DNA from: Chara braunii | Lineage: Eukaryota > Streptophyta > Charophyceae > Charales > Characeae | DNA length: 25,242 nt | Direction: 5' to 3' | NCBI GenBank assembly: GCA_003427395.1 | Contig: BFEA01000053.1 | Span: 3,036,779-3,062,020, forward strand | Part shown: positions 1 to 9,301 of the stretch, piece by piece | Numbering within the stretch: position 1 is the first letter of the stretch | How the letters are laid out: the number at the start of each line of letters is the position of its first letter | Position numbers and translations under genes: made by a program | The notes under the pieces: generated by a model | What the model was told of the DNA's origin: nothing | The model's input: the letters and a program-made list of their open reading frames with translations, nothing else | The model's database searches: none

Positions 1-55
<55 letters not shown>
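1..55 (+). repeat. (GA)n microsatellite inside the LTR
   Basis: An uninterrupted GA dinucleotide run of at least 55 nt opens the window. The equivalent place in the 3' LTR (about 7879-7893) has only about 15 nt of GA, so this copy expanded after insertion or its length is an assembly product. Confidence 0.9.
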
Positions 56-57
<2 letters not shown>

Positions 58-395
58 GTGACTTGAGACTTGACGACATTGGATCCAGACTCGACGTTGG
101 GATTCAGAAATTGGACGGGGATTATTTGGGACCTATATCACAGACTTGGTGTTGACGACATTCCCATCTTTCCCTCTTCCTCGTCTAACCCCCCTCCTCT
201 TCGTCTGTGTATGGCGGGGACTGGCGCATTCTTCCTGTGTGAGCGCCAGGCCCCTTCACACCATGGAACGATGGTGGTGAATGTTGGGGCTGCATTGCAA
301 TATCGATTGTTCGGATCATTGGTATCTGAGTCTTCCGCTACGCTATCTTGTACTTTGTATGAGAGGTCGGTTCTTGTTCTAGTCTGCATGCAACA
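1..395 (+). mobile_element. Element A 5' LTR, 3' portion only
   Basis: This stretch matches the end of the downstream LTR (about 7840-8244), sharing the GA run, the TTGGATCCAGACTCGACG block and the GAGAGGTCGGTTCTTGTTCT block. It ends in TGCAACA at 395, the approximate inverse of the TGTGGCA that opens the 3' LTR at 7066. A tRNA primer-binding site follows after 3 nt. About two thirds of the LTR lies left of the window. Confidence 0.9.
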
Positions 396-398
396 ATT

Positions 399-410
399 TG
401 GTATCGGAGC
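399..410 (+). promoter_or_regulatory. Element A primer-binding site (initiator tRNA-Met type)
   Basis: TGGTATCGGAGC starts 4 nt after the LTR end at 395. It differs by one base from TGGTATCAGAGC, the sequence complementary to the 3' end of plant initiator tRNA-Met used by many plant LTR elements. Minus-strand DNA synthesis would start here. A small hairpin follows at once (arms near 411-418 and 424-431). Confidence 0.85.
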
Positions 411-1140
411 GGACCTCTCATTCAGAGGACCGCTCAATCAAGTAGCCAGCTTGCTTGATCTATTGATTACTCGTTAGTAAATCAAGTAGGACTTCGTCAA
501 ATCTCTAATTTTTTTTTTCTCGCAACAAATATCTGAAAATTTCTGATAATCGCATTTCGTTTTACTTGAAAATTTCTGATATTAGTATTTCGTTTTCACG
601 CAACAAATATCTAAAAATATTTGATAATCGCATTTCGTTTTATCTGGAAATTCCTGATAGTAGCATCTCGTTTCTCTGATATTCGCATACATAGCCGAAG
701 ATTTTTGATGTTAACATTTCGTTTTGTAGGCATATTAGGATAACGATAGAGGTGGTCATATTCTCGGAAACCGGATTTATTCTTTTATGAAAATCGAATC
801 TCCATTCTATCTCGCAAATTTTTTTTGAAAACCGAAATCTTGCGAAGCCTACCAACATTTCGTTTAGGCATATTAAGAGGTTGTCATATTCTCAGAAATT
901 AGATTTAGTTCATTTCTGAAAATCGCATCTCTACTCTGTTCCGCAATTTTTTTTTTCAAGATCGCATTTTGTGAAAGCCGAAACTTTGCGGAACCTGGCC
1001 TAGATCTCGCTCATAGTACTCTTCTGACATGCCTCACTCATAGCAGATCGACAAACATACAAAAAAAAAAAAGGGGGGGGGGTAATCTTCTTCTTTTATT
1101 TTTTATTTATTTTAGTATGTTGATTAGGACCGGGAGGAAA
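411..1140 (+). repeat. Element A untranslated leader, AT-rich with nested repeats
   Basis: No credible coding sequence. From about 510 to 700, short units ending in ATCGCATTTCGTTTT recur, separated by AAATATCTGAAAATTTCTGATA-like stretches. A longer unit starting AACATTTCGTTT...AGGCATATTA appears at 713 and again at 854, a diverged tandem duplication of about 141 bp. Homopolymer A and G runs near 1061-1082 may be poorly assembled. Element B has a leader of similar AT-rich character in the same place. Confidence 0.75.
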
Positions 1141-1214
1141 GTATAGCTGGGTTGGTCACCTACCTGCGTTTTCCCTCCCACCCACCCCTTTGCATGCATT
1201 CCCGGATTGGTACA

Positions 1215-1490
1215 GTGCCACGTCAGCAACAGTGCCACGTCAGCAGTGCCACGTCAGCAGTGCCACATCAGCAGTGCCACGTCAGCAGTGCCACGTCAGC
1301 AGTGCCACGTCAGCAACAATGCCACNGTGCCACATCAGCAGTGCCACGTCAGCAGTGCCACGTCAGCAGTGCCACGTCAGCAACAATGCCACGTCAGCAG
1401 TGCCACGTCAGCAACAGTGCCACGTCAGCAGTGCCTCGTCAGCAACAGTGCCATGTCAACAGTGCCACAGTGCCACGTTAGCAGTGCCCC
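1215..1490 (+). repeat. 14/17-bp minisatellite carrying the CACGTCA motif
   Basis: About 19 head-to-tail units of GTGCCACGTCAGCA (14 bp), some lengthened by three bases to 17 bp. Twelve units keep CACGTCA exactly; others read CACATCA, CTCGTCA, CATGTCA or CACGTTA. A single N at 1326 breaks the array, so true copy number is unknown. Units degrade toward the gag start, and the last one merges into the gag ATG context. The array is open in all three forward frames; those ORFs (1152-1481, 1190-1540, 1207-1500) are repeat translations, not convincing genes. Confidence 0.92.
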
Positions 1491-1496
1491 GCCACC

Positions 1497-3083
1497 ATGA
1501 CGGGCTCAGCTCTGGGCATGCCAGGCCAACTGGCCAATGAGTCCATTGCCGAGTACCGAGAGCGTTTCGAAGCTCAGCTCGCACTGATTGAGGCTGAGGA
1601 ACAGCGTTAGGCGGCAGCCGAGGCTGCCCGCCTACAAGTTGAAGCGGCGGCAGTTGAAAAGCAGCGGCTTCAAGCCGAAGTCGAAGCAGATACCCAGGCA
1701 CGCCGCAAGGCGACCCGGGATCTGCTACAGCGGCATGAAGCCACCAGCATAGAAAAGCTCAAGTCTTGGCACTTTGAACCATCCGAGGAGCACGACGACG
1801 CGACACCGGAGGAGCAGCATAAGGAATTTTTGGCCAAGCTCTTGACCCGGTTGGTTTACACCTGTAACCACCTGCAGTCCGAGCTGGCGAATCTCCGATG
1901 GGCGGTGCAAAACCACAAGGGTCTGCACGAGGATGCTACATGGGCACTTGATTCCCGTGTACAGGACTTGGAGCAATCTGCACCAAGACTAGATGCTGGC
2001 GAGTCCAGCAGCGCACCCTCTACGCGCCAATTGGGGGAACGAGTTGACCACGTAGTCGCAATGCTCGGCGACATCAGTACCTTCGCGGCACCAGCCACCA
2101 TCAGCAAGCAACTGGACACCTTGAAGACCGAGGTTCAGCAACTGCACCAGCTGCCTAACAAGGATGGCAACACCGCGCAACATTACAAGATGCCGACATT
2201 CCAAATCGAGAAGTTCGATGATTACACGCATCAAGATCCGGTCATCTGGTGGGAGGGCTTTACGATGCAACTTCGGATTCTGTTCGTCCCCAAACACTCG
2301 TACATCGGTGCGCTGTTCCTCAACTCAAAGGGCGGATGTTAGATCTGGCTGAGCCACCTGACAACCGTCCACTGCTTTGATGTCGCAGATCTGAAAGATA
2401 AGATCTCTTGGGAAGAGTTAACACGACTATGGAAGAAGCGGTTCATCGTGGACGACGCCCCGACGCTCGCCATCAACCGCCTCTTCGCTATGTCGCAAGG
2501 CAACACATCGACATGTGACTGGCTCACGGAATGGCAAAAGATCGCGGCGACGCCGGATCTCGAATTGCCATTTTTGCACCTGCGTCGGGAGTTCTACAAC
2601 CGGTCATGTGCCGCCTTGAGCCTTGCACTTGGTGATCGCGAGCAATACGCGACCTTCGCCGAAATCATCGACAAGGCAAGGGAGATCATCAAGACCAATA
2701 GGGCGGCTGCACACGAGAAGTCGGCATGGCAGCCAACCTATGTGGAGAAAGGAAAATTTGGTCCGCGTCCGCAGCATGTCGCCGCAGTCCACACGGACAA
2801 CATTGTGGAAGACCCGGCAGCCACCCAAGCATCACGTGAGGGAGATCAGGTGGCTGCTGTCCAGCCGTGAAGCAACAACAAGTCCCGAGGAAACGGGAAG
2901 GCAAAAACCGCATCGCCGGTCGGAAACAGACAGCCAGCACCATGGGTCAAGTTTCACTTGACCGAGGCGGAATACAAGTGGTGCGGCCGCTACGGCTGCT
3001 GCTATTGGTGCAACATCACCAAGCCCAAGACCTCCCAATGCCCGGAACAAGGCAAGGAGGATGTTCGGAACTCGGGAAACTGA
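1497..3083 (+). pseudogene. gag: Element A gag polyprotein, broken by three stops
   Basis: Gag builds the cytoplasmic virus-like particle and packages element RNA. I start it at ATG 1497, in the strong context GCCACCATG with an in-frame stop at 1479. One frame runs to TGA 3081-3083, interrupted by TAG 1608, TAG 2340 and TGA 2868. Order of parts: an Ala/Glu/Arg-rich coiled-coil N-terminus, a second helical region, a retrotransposon gag domain starting near the FDDYTHQDP segment (about 2215), and a basic C-terminus ending in a zinc knuckle at 3000-3041. The knuckle reads C-x2-C-x4-P-x4-C: the histidine present in element B is proline here, a one-base change. Domain order and C-terminus align with element B gag. 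Non-functional as assembled. Confidence 0.88.
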
Positions 3084-4110
3084 GTTGCGCGGGAGGTGAG
3101 GCGACTCCACCTCTCACTTCGCCAGATTCGGCCGCCTTGCTACACATCTGGGGAGGATGCGAATGTCGCAAGTCCTCGGTTCACTTACGAGGATTATGCT
3201 GTCCACTTGGTCCCACCGTTGGACCAACCACTCCACGTGCAACAATCCACCGCATGCACGGTTTCACTACCATCGGCAACCGAGTCGGCAGCTTCGCCGC
3301 CATCTATAGGCAGGGATTCGACGACATGGTCAAGACTTGAAGAGCTCGACCTGTTGACGTTTGCGGACTTCCAATGGATGCCCCTTTCCCGATCCGGTCG
3401 ATTGCCGAAACCGCATTGCAACGTGCTCATGGCACAATTGCGGGATTACTTGCACACTGCAGTACCAGCTCCGTTGATGGACGTCGAAGTAGAGGTTGTC
3501 GACCTTCATGCCTACATTGCGAAGATCTATCGCGAGTTCAAGACACAACGGTACGACGACATCGACGCACCATTGTTATATGTACGCATTCAGATCGGAG
3601 AGGCGACCTGCAGCGCTTTGATCGATTGCGGAGCGCTTGCAACTACATGGGCCAGAACTTTATGGTACGCGCCGACCTTGGCCCACGCGTCCGGAGGAAG
3701 TCCCAGACTACGCAAGTCACGTTGGCAGACGACCACACACACAAGTCAATCGACCGGTGCATTGATGACGTCCCCGTGTACTTTGCCCCACATGCAAGCG
3801 AGGCGGTGTCCTTCGATATTTTTGACACCAAATTCGACATGATCTTGGGCATATCATGGCTGCGAAGCGAGGATCACCTGGTGAAATTCTATCGCCGCAC
3901 CGTTCACGTTCGTGATCGGAACGGAGTACTAGTCCCATGCACGGTGCCTCCTCCTCACCCTTCGATCAGCTGCCACGTGGTGTCCGCCGCAAGCATGCGA
4001 GCTTCCATCATCAGAGACGACATCGAGGAGATGGGGGTATGTTTTCTCCATGCCCTCACGCCCCATGACGCTTCATCGACGGTCTCATCTTCGGACCCAC
4101 ACATCACCGA
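3080..4110 (+). pseudogene. pol: Element A pol N-terminus and aspartic protease, frameshifted
   Basis: The retropepsin-like protease would cut Gag-Pol. Reading starts in the -1 frame relative to gag (Leu/Ser/Ala/Gly segment from 3080, matching the start of B pol), shifts near 3150 into the frame running through about 3635, then shifts again near 3635-3640 into the frame of RT. The active-site loop Leu-Ile-Asp-Cys-Gly-Ala has its Asp codon at 3624-3626. The family motif is Asp-Ser/Thr-Gly, so Ser is replaced by Cys; element B keeps Asp-Ser-Gly-Ala. The flap and C-terminal part ([10 protein letters not shown], about 3832-3862) is readable after the second shift. Identification rests on the motif, the position between gag and RT, and the match to B. 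Confidence 0.82.
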
Positions 4111-5460
4111 GCTTCTCGACGCCTACGACGATGTGTTCGAAGGCCCGCACGGAGTAGTACCAAATCGGCCCATCCGCCACGAGATCATCCTTGAGGACGG
4201 GTCTATACCTCCGCGTGGTTGCATCTACCGAATGAGCGAGGAAGAGTTAAGTGTGCTACGGGCACAACTCGACGACCTTCTTGAGGAAGGCTGGATTCGG
4301 CCTAGCTCCTCGCCATACGGTGCTCCCGTTCTCTTCGTCCGGAAGAAGAACAAGGATTTGCGGTTGTGCATCGATTATCGCAAGCTCAATGCGCAAACGG
4401 TCAAGAACGCCGGCCCTCTTCCGTGCATCAACGATCTCCTCGAACGGCTGGGCGGCGCCAAGTTCTTCTCCAAGCTAGACCTTAAATCGGGATATCACCA
4501 ACTTGAGATCCGCTACAAGACCGCGTTTAAGATGCGATATGGGCACTTCGAATGGCTGGTTATGCCTTTTGGCCTTACGAATGTCCCGGCCACATTCCAA
4601 GCGGCTATGACAACGGAGTTCTGACACATGCTGGATAGATTCGTACTCATCTTCCTCGACGACATTTTGGTGTACAGTCGGAGTTTGGGCGAGCATGTGG
4701 AGCACCTGCGCACCGTTTTGGAGCGGCTACGACAAGCCAAGTACAAAGCGAACCGCGACAAATGCGAATTCGCGCGGCAGGAGCTGTGGAGTACTTGGGA
4801 CATTATGTGACGCCGCAAGGCATCCGTCCACTTGCGGACCAGATCGAGGCCATCCGCGTATGGCCCGAGCCCACCAACACCACGGACGTTCGTTCATTCA
4901 TGGGGTTGGCAGGCTACTATCAACGCTTCATCACCGGGTACTCAAGGATTGCCGCACTTATGACGAGATTACAATCGCCAAAGGTGTCGTTCGTCTTCGA
5001 TGATGACGCACGCCGATCATTCCAAGCACTCAAGACGGCCATGCTCATGGCACCCGTCCTTAGCATCTACGACCCCACCCTGCCAACGAGAGTAACAACC
5101 GACGCTTCCGGTTATGGCATTGGGGCAGTCTTGGAACAACAGGACGGCGACGACTGACACCCCGTGGAGTATTTCAGCCACAAAGTGCCTCTCATCAATT
5201 TACTTGATGATGCAAGGAAGAAGGAGCTGCTCACGTTCGTGATGGCTCTCAAGCGATGGCGACACTTCCTCCTTGGGCGTCGTAGGTTCACATGGGTCAC
5301 GGACAACAACCCATTGACCTATTACAAGACGCAGGATTCGGTAGCACGATTGGACGATGGATGTACTTCATCGACCAATTTGACTTCACACCGAAACACC
5401 TCCCCGGCCTCTCCAATCCCGCAGCAGATGCACTCTTGCGAAGACCCGATCTTTGCGCTA
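4111..5460 (+). pseudogene. pol: Element A reverse transcriptase and RNase H
   Basis: This enzyme copies element RNA to DNA and removes the RNA strand. RT motifs visible: [36 protein letters not shown] (catalytic Asp 4478-4480), MPFGLTN, and FLDDILVY at 4652-4663, where Tyr of the usual YxDD is Phe. Compared with B, a 12-bp in-frame deletion lies near 4512. A TGA at 4622 replaces an Arg codon, and a one-base insertion near 4787 shifts the frame. RNase H follows: TTDASGYGIGA (Asp 5101-5103), RKKE (Glu 5224-5226), VTDNNPL (Asp 5302-5304). TGA 5155-5157 replaces the Trp of the DWHPVEYFS motif, and a frameshift near 5340 leads into the integrase frame. Domain order is clear; the copy is inactive. 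Confidence 0.92.
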
Positions 5461-6494
5461 TGACACATCTTGCCTTCGCATTCGACGAGGTACTCCAACG
5501 ACACTTCATCCGGGGCTATGAGTCTGATCCGGATTTCGCCACGTTGTATGCACAACTATCTTCGGATCACCCTCCGGCCAGCCACTATCGCATCGCCGAC
5601 GGGTACTTGCTCCTCCACTCGAGAGGCAAGGACTTATTGTGTGTCCCACGCGACCGTCGTCTTCGGACTCGCCTTATCAGTGAGTACCATGACTCGCGAC
5701 TTGCCGGCCATTTTGGAGTCAATTGCACTATTGCAGGACTTCGGCAACGATTCCGATGGCCAGACCTCATCACCGATGTCACTCGGTATGGCGACTCTTG
5801 CGAAGTTTGCCGACGAAGCAAGCTCCGCAACCGCAATCCCTATGGCGAGTTGCGCCCGATGCCTATCCCACAGGAACCCGGCCTCTCCATTGCCATGGAC
5901 GTCACCGGTCTAATCCCCCGCGACCGGCTCGGGCACGACGGCATCCTCACGGTCGTGGACCATTTGAGAAAGTACGCGCGCTTTCTCCCTTGCAAGTACT
6001 ACTCCACGACTCTCGAGCTGGCACGCCTCTTGCACACCGGGTGGATTTGCGGCCACGGTGTACCGGAAGACATAGTCAGCGACCGCGACACTCGCTTCAT
6101 GTCGGCATTTTGGACTGCTCTCATGCAGGAGTCCGGCACGAAGATGAAACCAAGTTCGGCTCGGCATCCACAGACGAACGGGCAAACGGAGCGGGCACAT
6201 CAAACCACTGAAATGATGCTTCGTATGCTCATCCGTCCGGATCAGAAAGATTGGGTTGACCACCTCCCCGACATCGAGTTCGCCTACAACACTTCGGTGC
6301 ACCCGACGATCAGCGTGACTCCATTCGAGTTGCACCACGGTGGACGAAAAGGCCGTATCTTCGCCGATCTGCTCCTCCCACGACCAGCCGACATCGACGC
6401 CGCTTGCTCTCCCGCTTCCGTCCGGAAGTACAGGGAATTGCTGGCTCAAGCCCACGCGAATATGCAAAAGGCTCAAGTCTGCATGCAGCAGTAA
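5461..6494 (+). pseudogene. pol: Element A integrase, catalytic motifs intact
   Basis: Inserts element DNA into the chromosome. It lies in the ORF 5292-6494. The HHCC zinc-binding domain shows His 5688-5690, His 5709-5711, Cys 5799-5801 and Cys 5808-5810. The catalytic core keeps D,D-35-E: Asp in IAMDVTG (5898-5900), Asp in VSDRDTRF (6081-6083) and Glu in GQTERAHQ (6189-6191). TAA 6492-6494 interrupts the frame just before the GPY/F-type module, which continues in the same frame. This is the best preserved part of element A and contrasts with element B, where the Glu is lost. Confidence 0.92.
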
Positions 6495-7040
6495 GCGAAC
6501 AGGCGTCGCGTGCCATGTCCCATCCGCGCCGATGATCTGGTTTGTGTCTCCGCGGAAGAGTTTGCACTGAAACAGGATGTCTCACGCAAACTGTTTCCCA
6601 AGTGGTTTGGACCATGGCCCGTAACATCAGCCGCAGGCGATGAGCCCGATGGCCCTTCATTTGTGATCAACATTCCCTCGCATCTGACGGTCCATCCAGT
6701 CTTTCACGCCTCGAAGCTGGCGACATACACACCAGTTAAGAGCGACGACTTCCCATGCCGACGATCGCATGACCCTCCTTCTATGGATGGTCATCAGGAA
6801 GTTGACCGCGTCATCACCGATCGCAAGTACGACAGCAAGCCTCGACAATATAAGGTTACATTCAAATCATGCGATCGCGACGACACGAGGTGGATTTCAG
6901 GAGCAGATTTGAAAGCAACCGCACCGCTGATCTACACTCGTTACGAGAAGCAAAGGTTAACTCAGGGAACTTCACGACCTGCCCCTCCCGCCCAGACTGT
7001 GGTCCCTCCCTCAGACAGACAGCTTCGCCCTCGCAGGTAA
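6495..7040 (+). pseudogene. pol: Element A integrase C-terminus: GPY/F module and chromodomain
   Basis: In frame with the integrase after the TAA at 6492. A GPY/F-like module (KLFPKWFGPW, about 6588-6617) comes first, then a segment ending in VFHASKLATYTP. From about 6798 to 6950 there is a chromodomain-like pattern: hydrophobic start VDRVITDR, a central YKVTFKSC strand, a Trp in DTRWISGADL, and a C-terminal helix. Known chromovirus chromodomains bind modified histones and bias integration to heterochromatin; that role here is inference. Some aromatic-cage positions look altered. The frame ends at TAA 7038-7040, 12 nt before the polypurine tract. Confidence 0.78.
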
Positions 7041-7052
7041 GCTCGGTCTTTC

Positions 7053-7065
7053 GAGGAAGGGGGGG
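7053..7065 (+). promoter_or_regulatory. Element A polypurine tract
   Basis: GAGGAAGGGGGGG ends directly at the TGTGGCA start of the 3' LTR. It is the expected RNase H-resistant primer for plus-strand DNA. Element B has an equivalent tract at 23887-23899. Confidence 0.85.
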
Positions 7066-8244
7066 TGTGGCATACTGTGTAGCCACATGGGCCTGCAGGG
7101 CCCATTCCGCATTCTCAGCCTAAAAGCCTAGAAATAAGGGCTTACAGGCCCCGTGTCGTTTCAGCCTGAAAACTGAAAATGAGGGCCTGCAGGCCCTATT
7201 TCGTTTTCAGCCTATAATAGGGCCGTTCAGGCCCTGAGTCTTTTCAGCCTGAAACGGAGGGCCACTTTCGGGCCCTCATAAGATCGTCCTGCCCTAGAAC
7301 TCAGGCAACAAACCAGGGTTTCGGGAACAGGCTATTTTTGGCCTGTTCCCCACGCCAGCCTCAGCAGGAGCTGCAGCGCCAGCCCCTGGCTTGCCCTGGC
7401 ATTGGCAAGAGCAGCCTCTTGGACTGCCTCGCCCTGCAGCTGCAGACAGTCAGGAGGCAGGCCGAGTAGTACATAGGGAGTTCCCATGCACTTCACGGGG
7501 AGGTAGTTGGACAAAAGGCAGGAGGCAGTCTTCCGGATTCGGCCACAACACTTAGGAGGAGCGCTGCAGTAGTAGTTAGCGCTAGCAGTAGTCTTCAGCG
7601 CTGGGCGCTAGTAGCTGCAGGAGTAGTCTTCAGCGCAGGGCGCTAAGTAGTGGTAGTGGTAGTAGTGTTGGAGGGAGATGGCTGGCGGAGGCCAGCGAGA
7701 CTTACCTGTGGCGCCATAGCTCTTGCTCCATCTTCGAGGTACCTGCATCAAGGCGCCAACTTCACAGGTTAATACCGGACAGAGAGAGAGAGAGAGAGTT
7801 CTTCTTCTTCCTCTTCTAAGTCCACCATCTCTTCTTCACCCTCTCCCTATTTGACTTCTCAGTATCTGCGGACTACGAGAGAGAGAGAGAGAGTTGTGAC
7901 TTGAGACTTGACGACATTGGATCCAGACTCGACGTTGGGATTCAGACATTGGAGGGGGATTATTTGGGACCTGTATCACATACTTGGTGTTGACGACATT
8001 CCCATCTCTCCGTCTTCCTCGTCCAACCCCCCTCCTCTTCGTCTGTGTATGGCGGGGACTGGCGCATTCTTCCTGTGTGAGCGCCAGGCCCCTTCACACC
8101 ATGGAACGATGATGATGAATGTTGGGGCTGCATTGCAATATTGATTGTTCGGATCATTGGTATCTAAGTCTTCCTCTACGCTATCTTGTACTTTGTATGA
8201 GAGGTCGGTTCTTGTTCTGGTCTGCACCTTTACAATATGCAACA
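7066..8244 (+). mobile_element. Element A 3' LTR (1179 bp)
   Basis: Runs from TGTGGCA after the polypurine tract to TGCAACA at 8244. The first 230 bp are a series of palindromic modules: GGGCC-spacer-GGCCC units alternating with TTTCAGCCTGAAA, including a perfect 16-bp palindrome at 7182-7197. Later parts hold GCGCTGGGCGCTAGTAG-type repeats, a GA run and a TC-rich tract. Compared with the 5' LTR, 11 extra bases precede the terminal TGCAACA. Several blocks are shared with the LTR of element B, showing the two families are related. Confidence 0.88.
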
Positions 8245-8377
8245 CTGGCCATGGCTGCCCAGGCCTATTCCACTACCTCGGTGGCCCCGATGCAGATATT
8301 GGCGATAGTAGCAAATATTCAAATGGGAACTTTGCAGGCCGAAGTGGCCTGCTGCTGGGACAGCTTGGGCCGCAGAG
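8245..8377. other. Unassigned sequence between LTR and rRNA fragment
   Basis: No motif recognised. A short open plus-strand frame crosses it, but it runs into the rRNA-like block and is not credible as a gene. Confidence 0.5.
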
Positions 8378-8625
8378 CCAGGACTGCGGCAGCCTTTTTC
8401 CGTGGCCCCTTGGCCCCTCCCAGGCATAGTTCACCACCTTGCGGGCCCTGGCGGGTATACGCACACTCGACCCTCTCTCAACAATTTGTGGTTGGCGGAC
8501 GGTGCGCCCGCAGCGACCCCTGCCACCCAAGTTTCTTTCCGCCTCGTGGGCTAATTACCCACCGGCTCGCATGCACGTTGAACTCCCCGGTCCAAGTTTC
8601 AAGACGGACGGATAGAGAAATTTTA
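8378..8625 (-). rRNA. Divergent fragment of eukaryotic large-subunit (25-28S type) rRNA, pseudogene-like
   Basis: Read on the minus strand, the block contains GTCTTGAAACTTGGACCGGG (family: CCGTCTTGAAACACGGACCAAGG), then GTGCATGCGAGCCGGTGGGT, GGGCGCACCG, GGTCGAGTGTGCGTATACC, and near the end GGTGGTGAACTATGCCTG (family: GATGGTGAACTATGCCTG). Order and spacing match the conserved LSU core just after the D2 expansion region. Differences sit at sites conserved in nearly all eukaryotes, so it is a decayed nuclear copy or derives from another lineage. The block is clear from about 8425 to 8612; outer limits are estimates. No other rRNA part is recognisable nearby. Confidence 0.68.
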
Positions 8626-9044
8626 TCAGCATCCAGGGCACGCCGAACCCTGAGCGGGCCCGCCGACAGGGTATGTGCTCAAGGTCCTCGACTGCCGTGA
8701 CGGCCACCCGGGTCTGGCCATATAGCACTTGAGTCAGGCCCGTCAGTCCCGATGTCGGCCTCGAAACTAGTCACTGAGTCGAAGGCTTTAGTAAAAATAA
8801 AAATAGGAATAATAGTAATAAAAATAATAAAATAAAAAGAAAACGCAAGGGACACTCAAAAGAGTAAGGGGACGAAGGGTCGTGCGTCCTACTGGCCTGC
8901 GACGCCACCCAGGCCCCGCGTGGTTGCACCTCTTCGTTAACACACCGCGTGCTCCCCTCACCCAGGCAAGGACTCAATTCTCACCCGCAAGTGCGCCGTC
9001 AACTTCGGACGAGGCTGCACCGGCGTGACTTACAAAAAAAACAC

Positions 9045-9105
9045 GCCAAATACCCTTGTACGAGTATTTGGTACGACAGCGTGTTGTCTTCCACGGGTAT
9101 TTGGC
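9045..9105. repeat. Inverted repeat GCCAAATACCC / GGGTATTTGGC
   Basis: GCCAAATACCC at 9045-9055 pairs perfectly (11 bp) with GGGTATTTGGC at 9095-9105. A third copy of the core, GTATTTGG at 9064-9071, can pair with the left arm instead. Function unknown. Confidence 0.75.
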
Positions 9106-9301
9106 ATTTTTAGAGGCCCAATAGTTGTAAGCTAGGTCTAGGCGGGTACCAGTCCAACCAGTCTGAGTCTAGGGCTTGTACGGGCAATATCAGAGTCTCC
9201 AATGATGTTTCCCCCCGAAAGGGGAGGAGGTACCGGTTGCTTGGAGGCCGCGCGGCCCAGGAAGTCACCCGCCAAGAGGCAAGCGGGGCCGCTATATCTC
9301 T

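Larger units (their letters stand above)
1..8244 (+). mobile_element. Ty3/gypsy LTR retrotransposon A (chromodomain-bearing, decayed)
   Basis: A near-complete element read left to right: partial 5' LTR, PBS, leader, gag, protease, RT, RNase H, integrase, GPY/F-chromodomain, polypurine tract, 3' LTR. Integrase lies after RNase H, which defines Ty3/gypsy rather than Copia, and a chromodomain-like tail points to the chromovirus branch. The two LTRs match over the region they share (1-395 against about 7840-8244), with scattered substitutions and an extra 11 bp near the 3' LTR end. Gag and pol contain at least six in-frame stops and several frameshifts, so the copy is non-autonomous as assembled. 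The left end lies outside the window, so no target-site duplication can be checked. Confidence 0.93.

Noticed and set aside
1215-1490. Possible CRISPR array
   Set aside because: Units are 14 or 17 bp with no unique spacers; a tandem minisatellite inside a eukaryotic retrotransposon leader.
3374-3640. Start of the 416-codon frame as a separate gene
   Set aside because: Only the part after about 3640 matches pol; the earlier part is a shadow of the protease N-terminus read in another frame.
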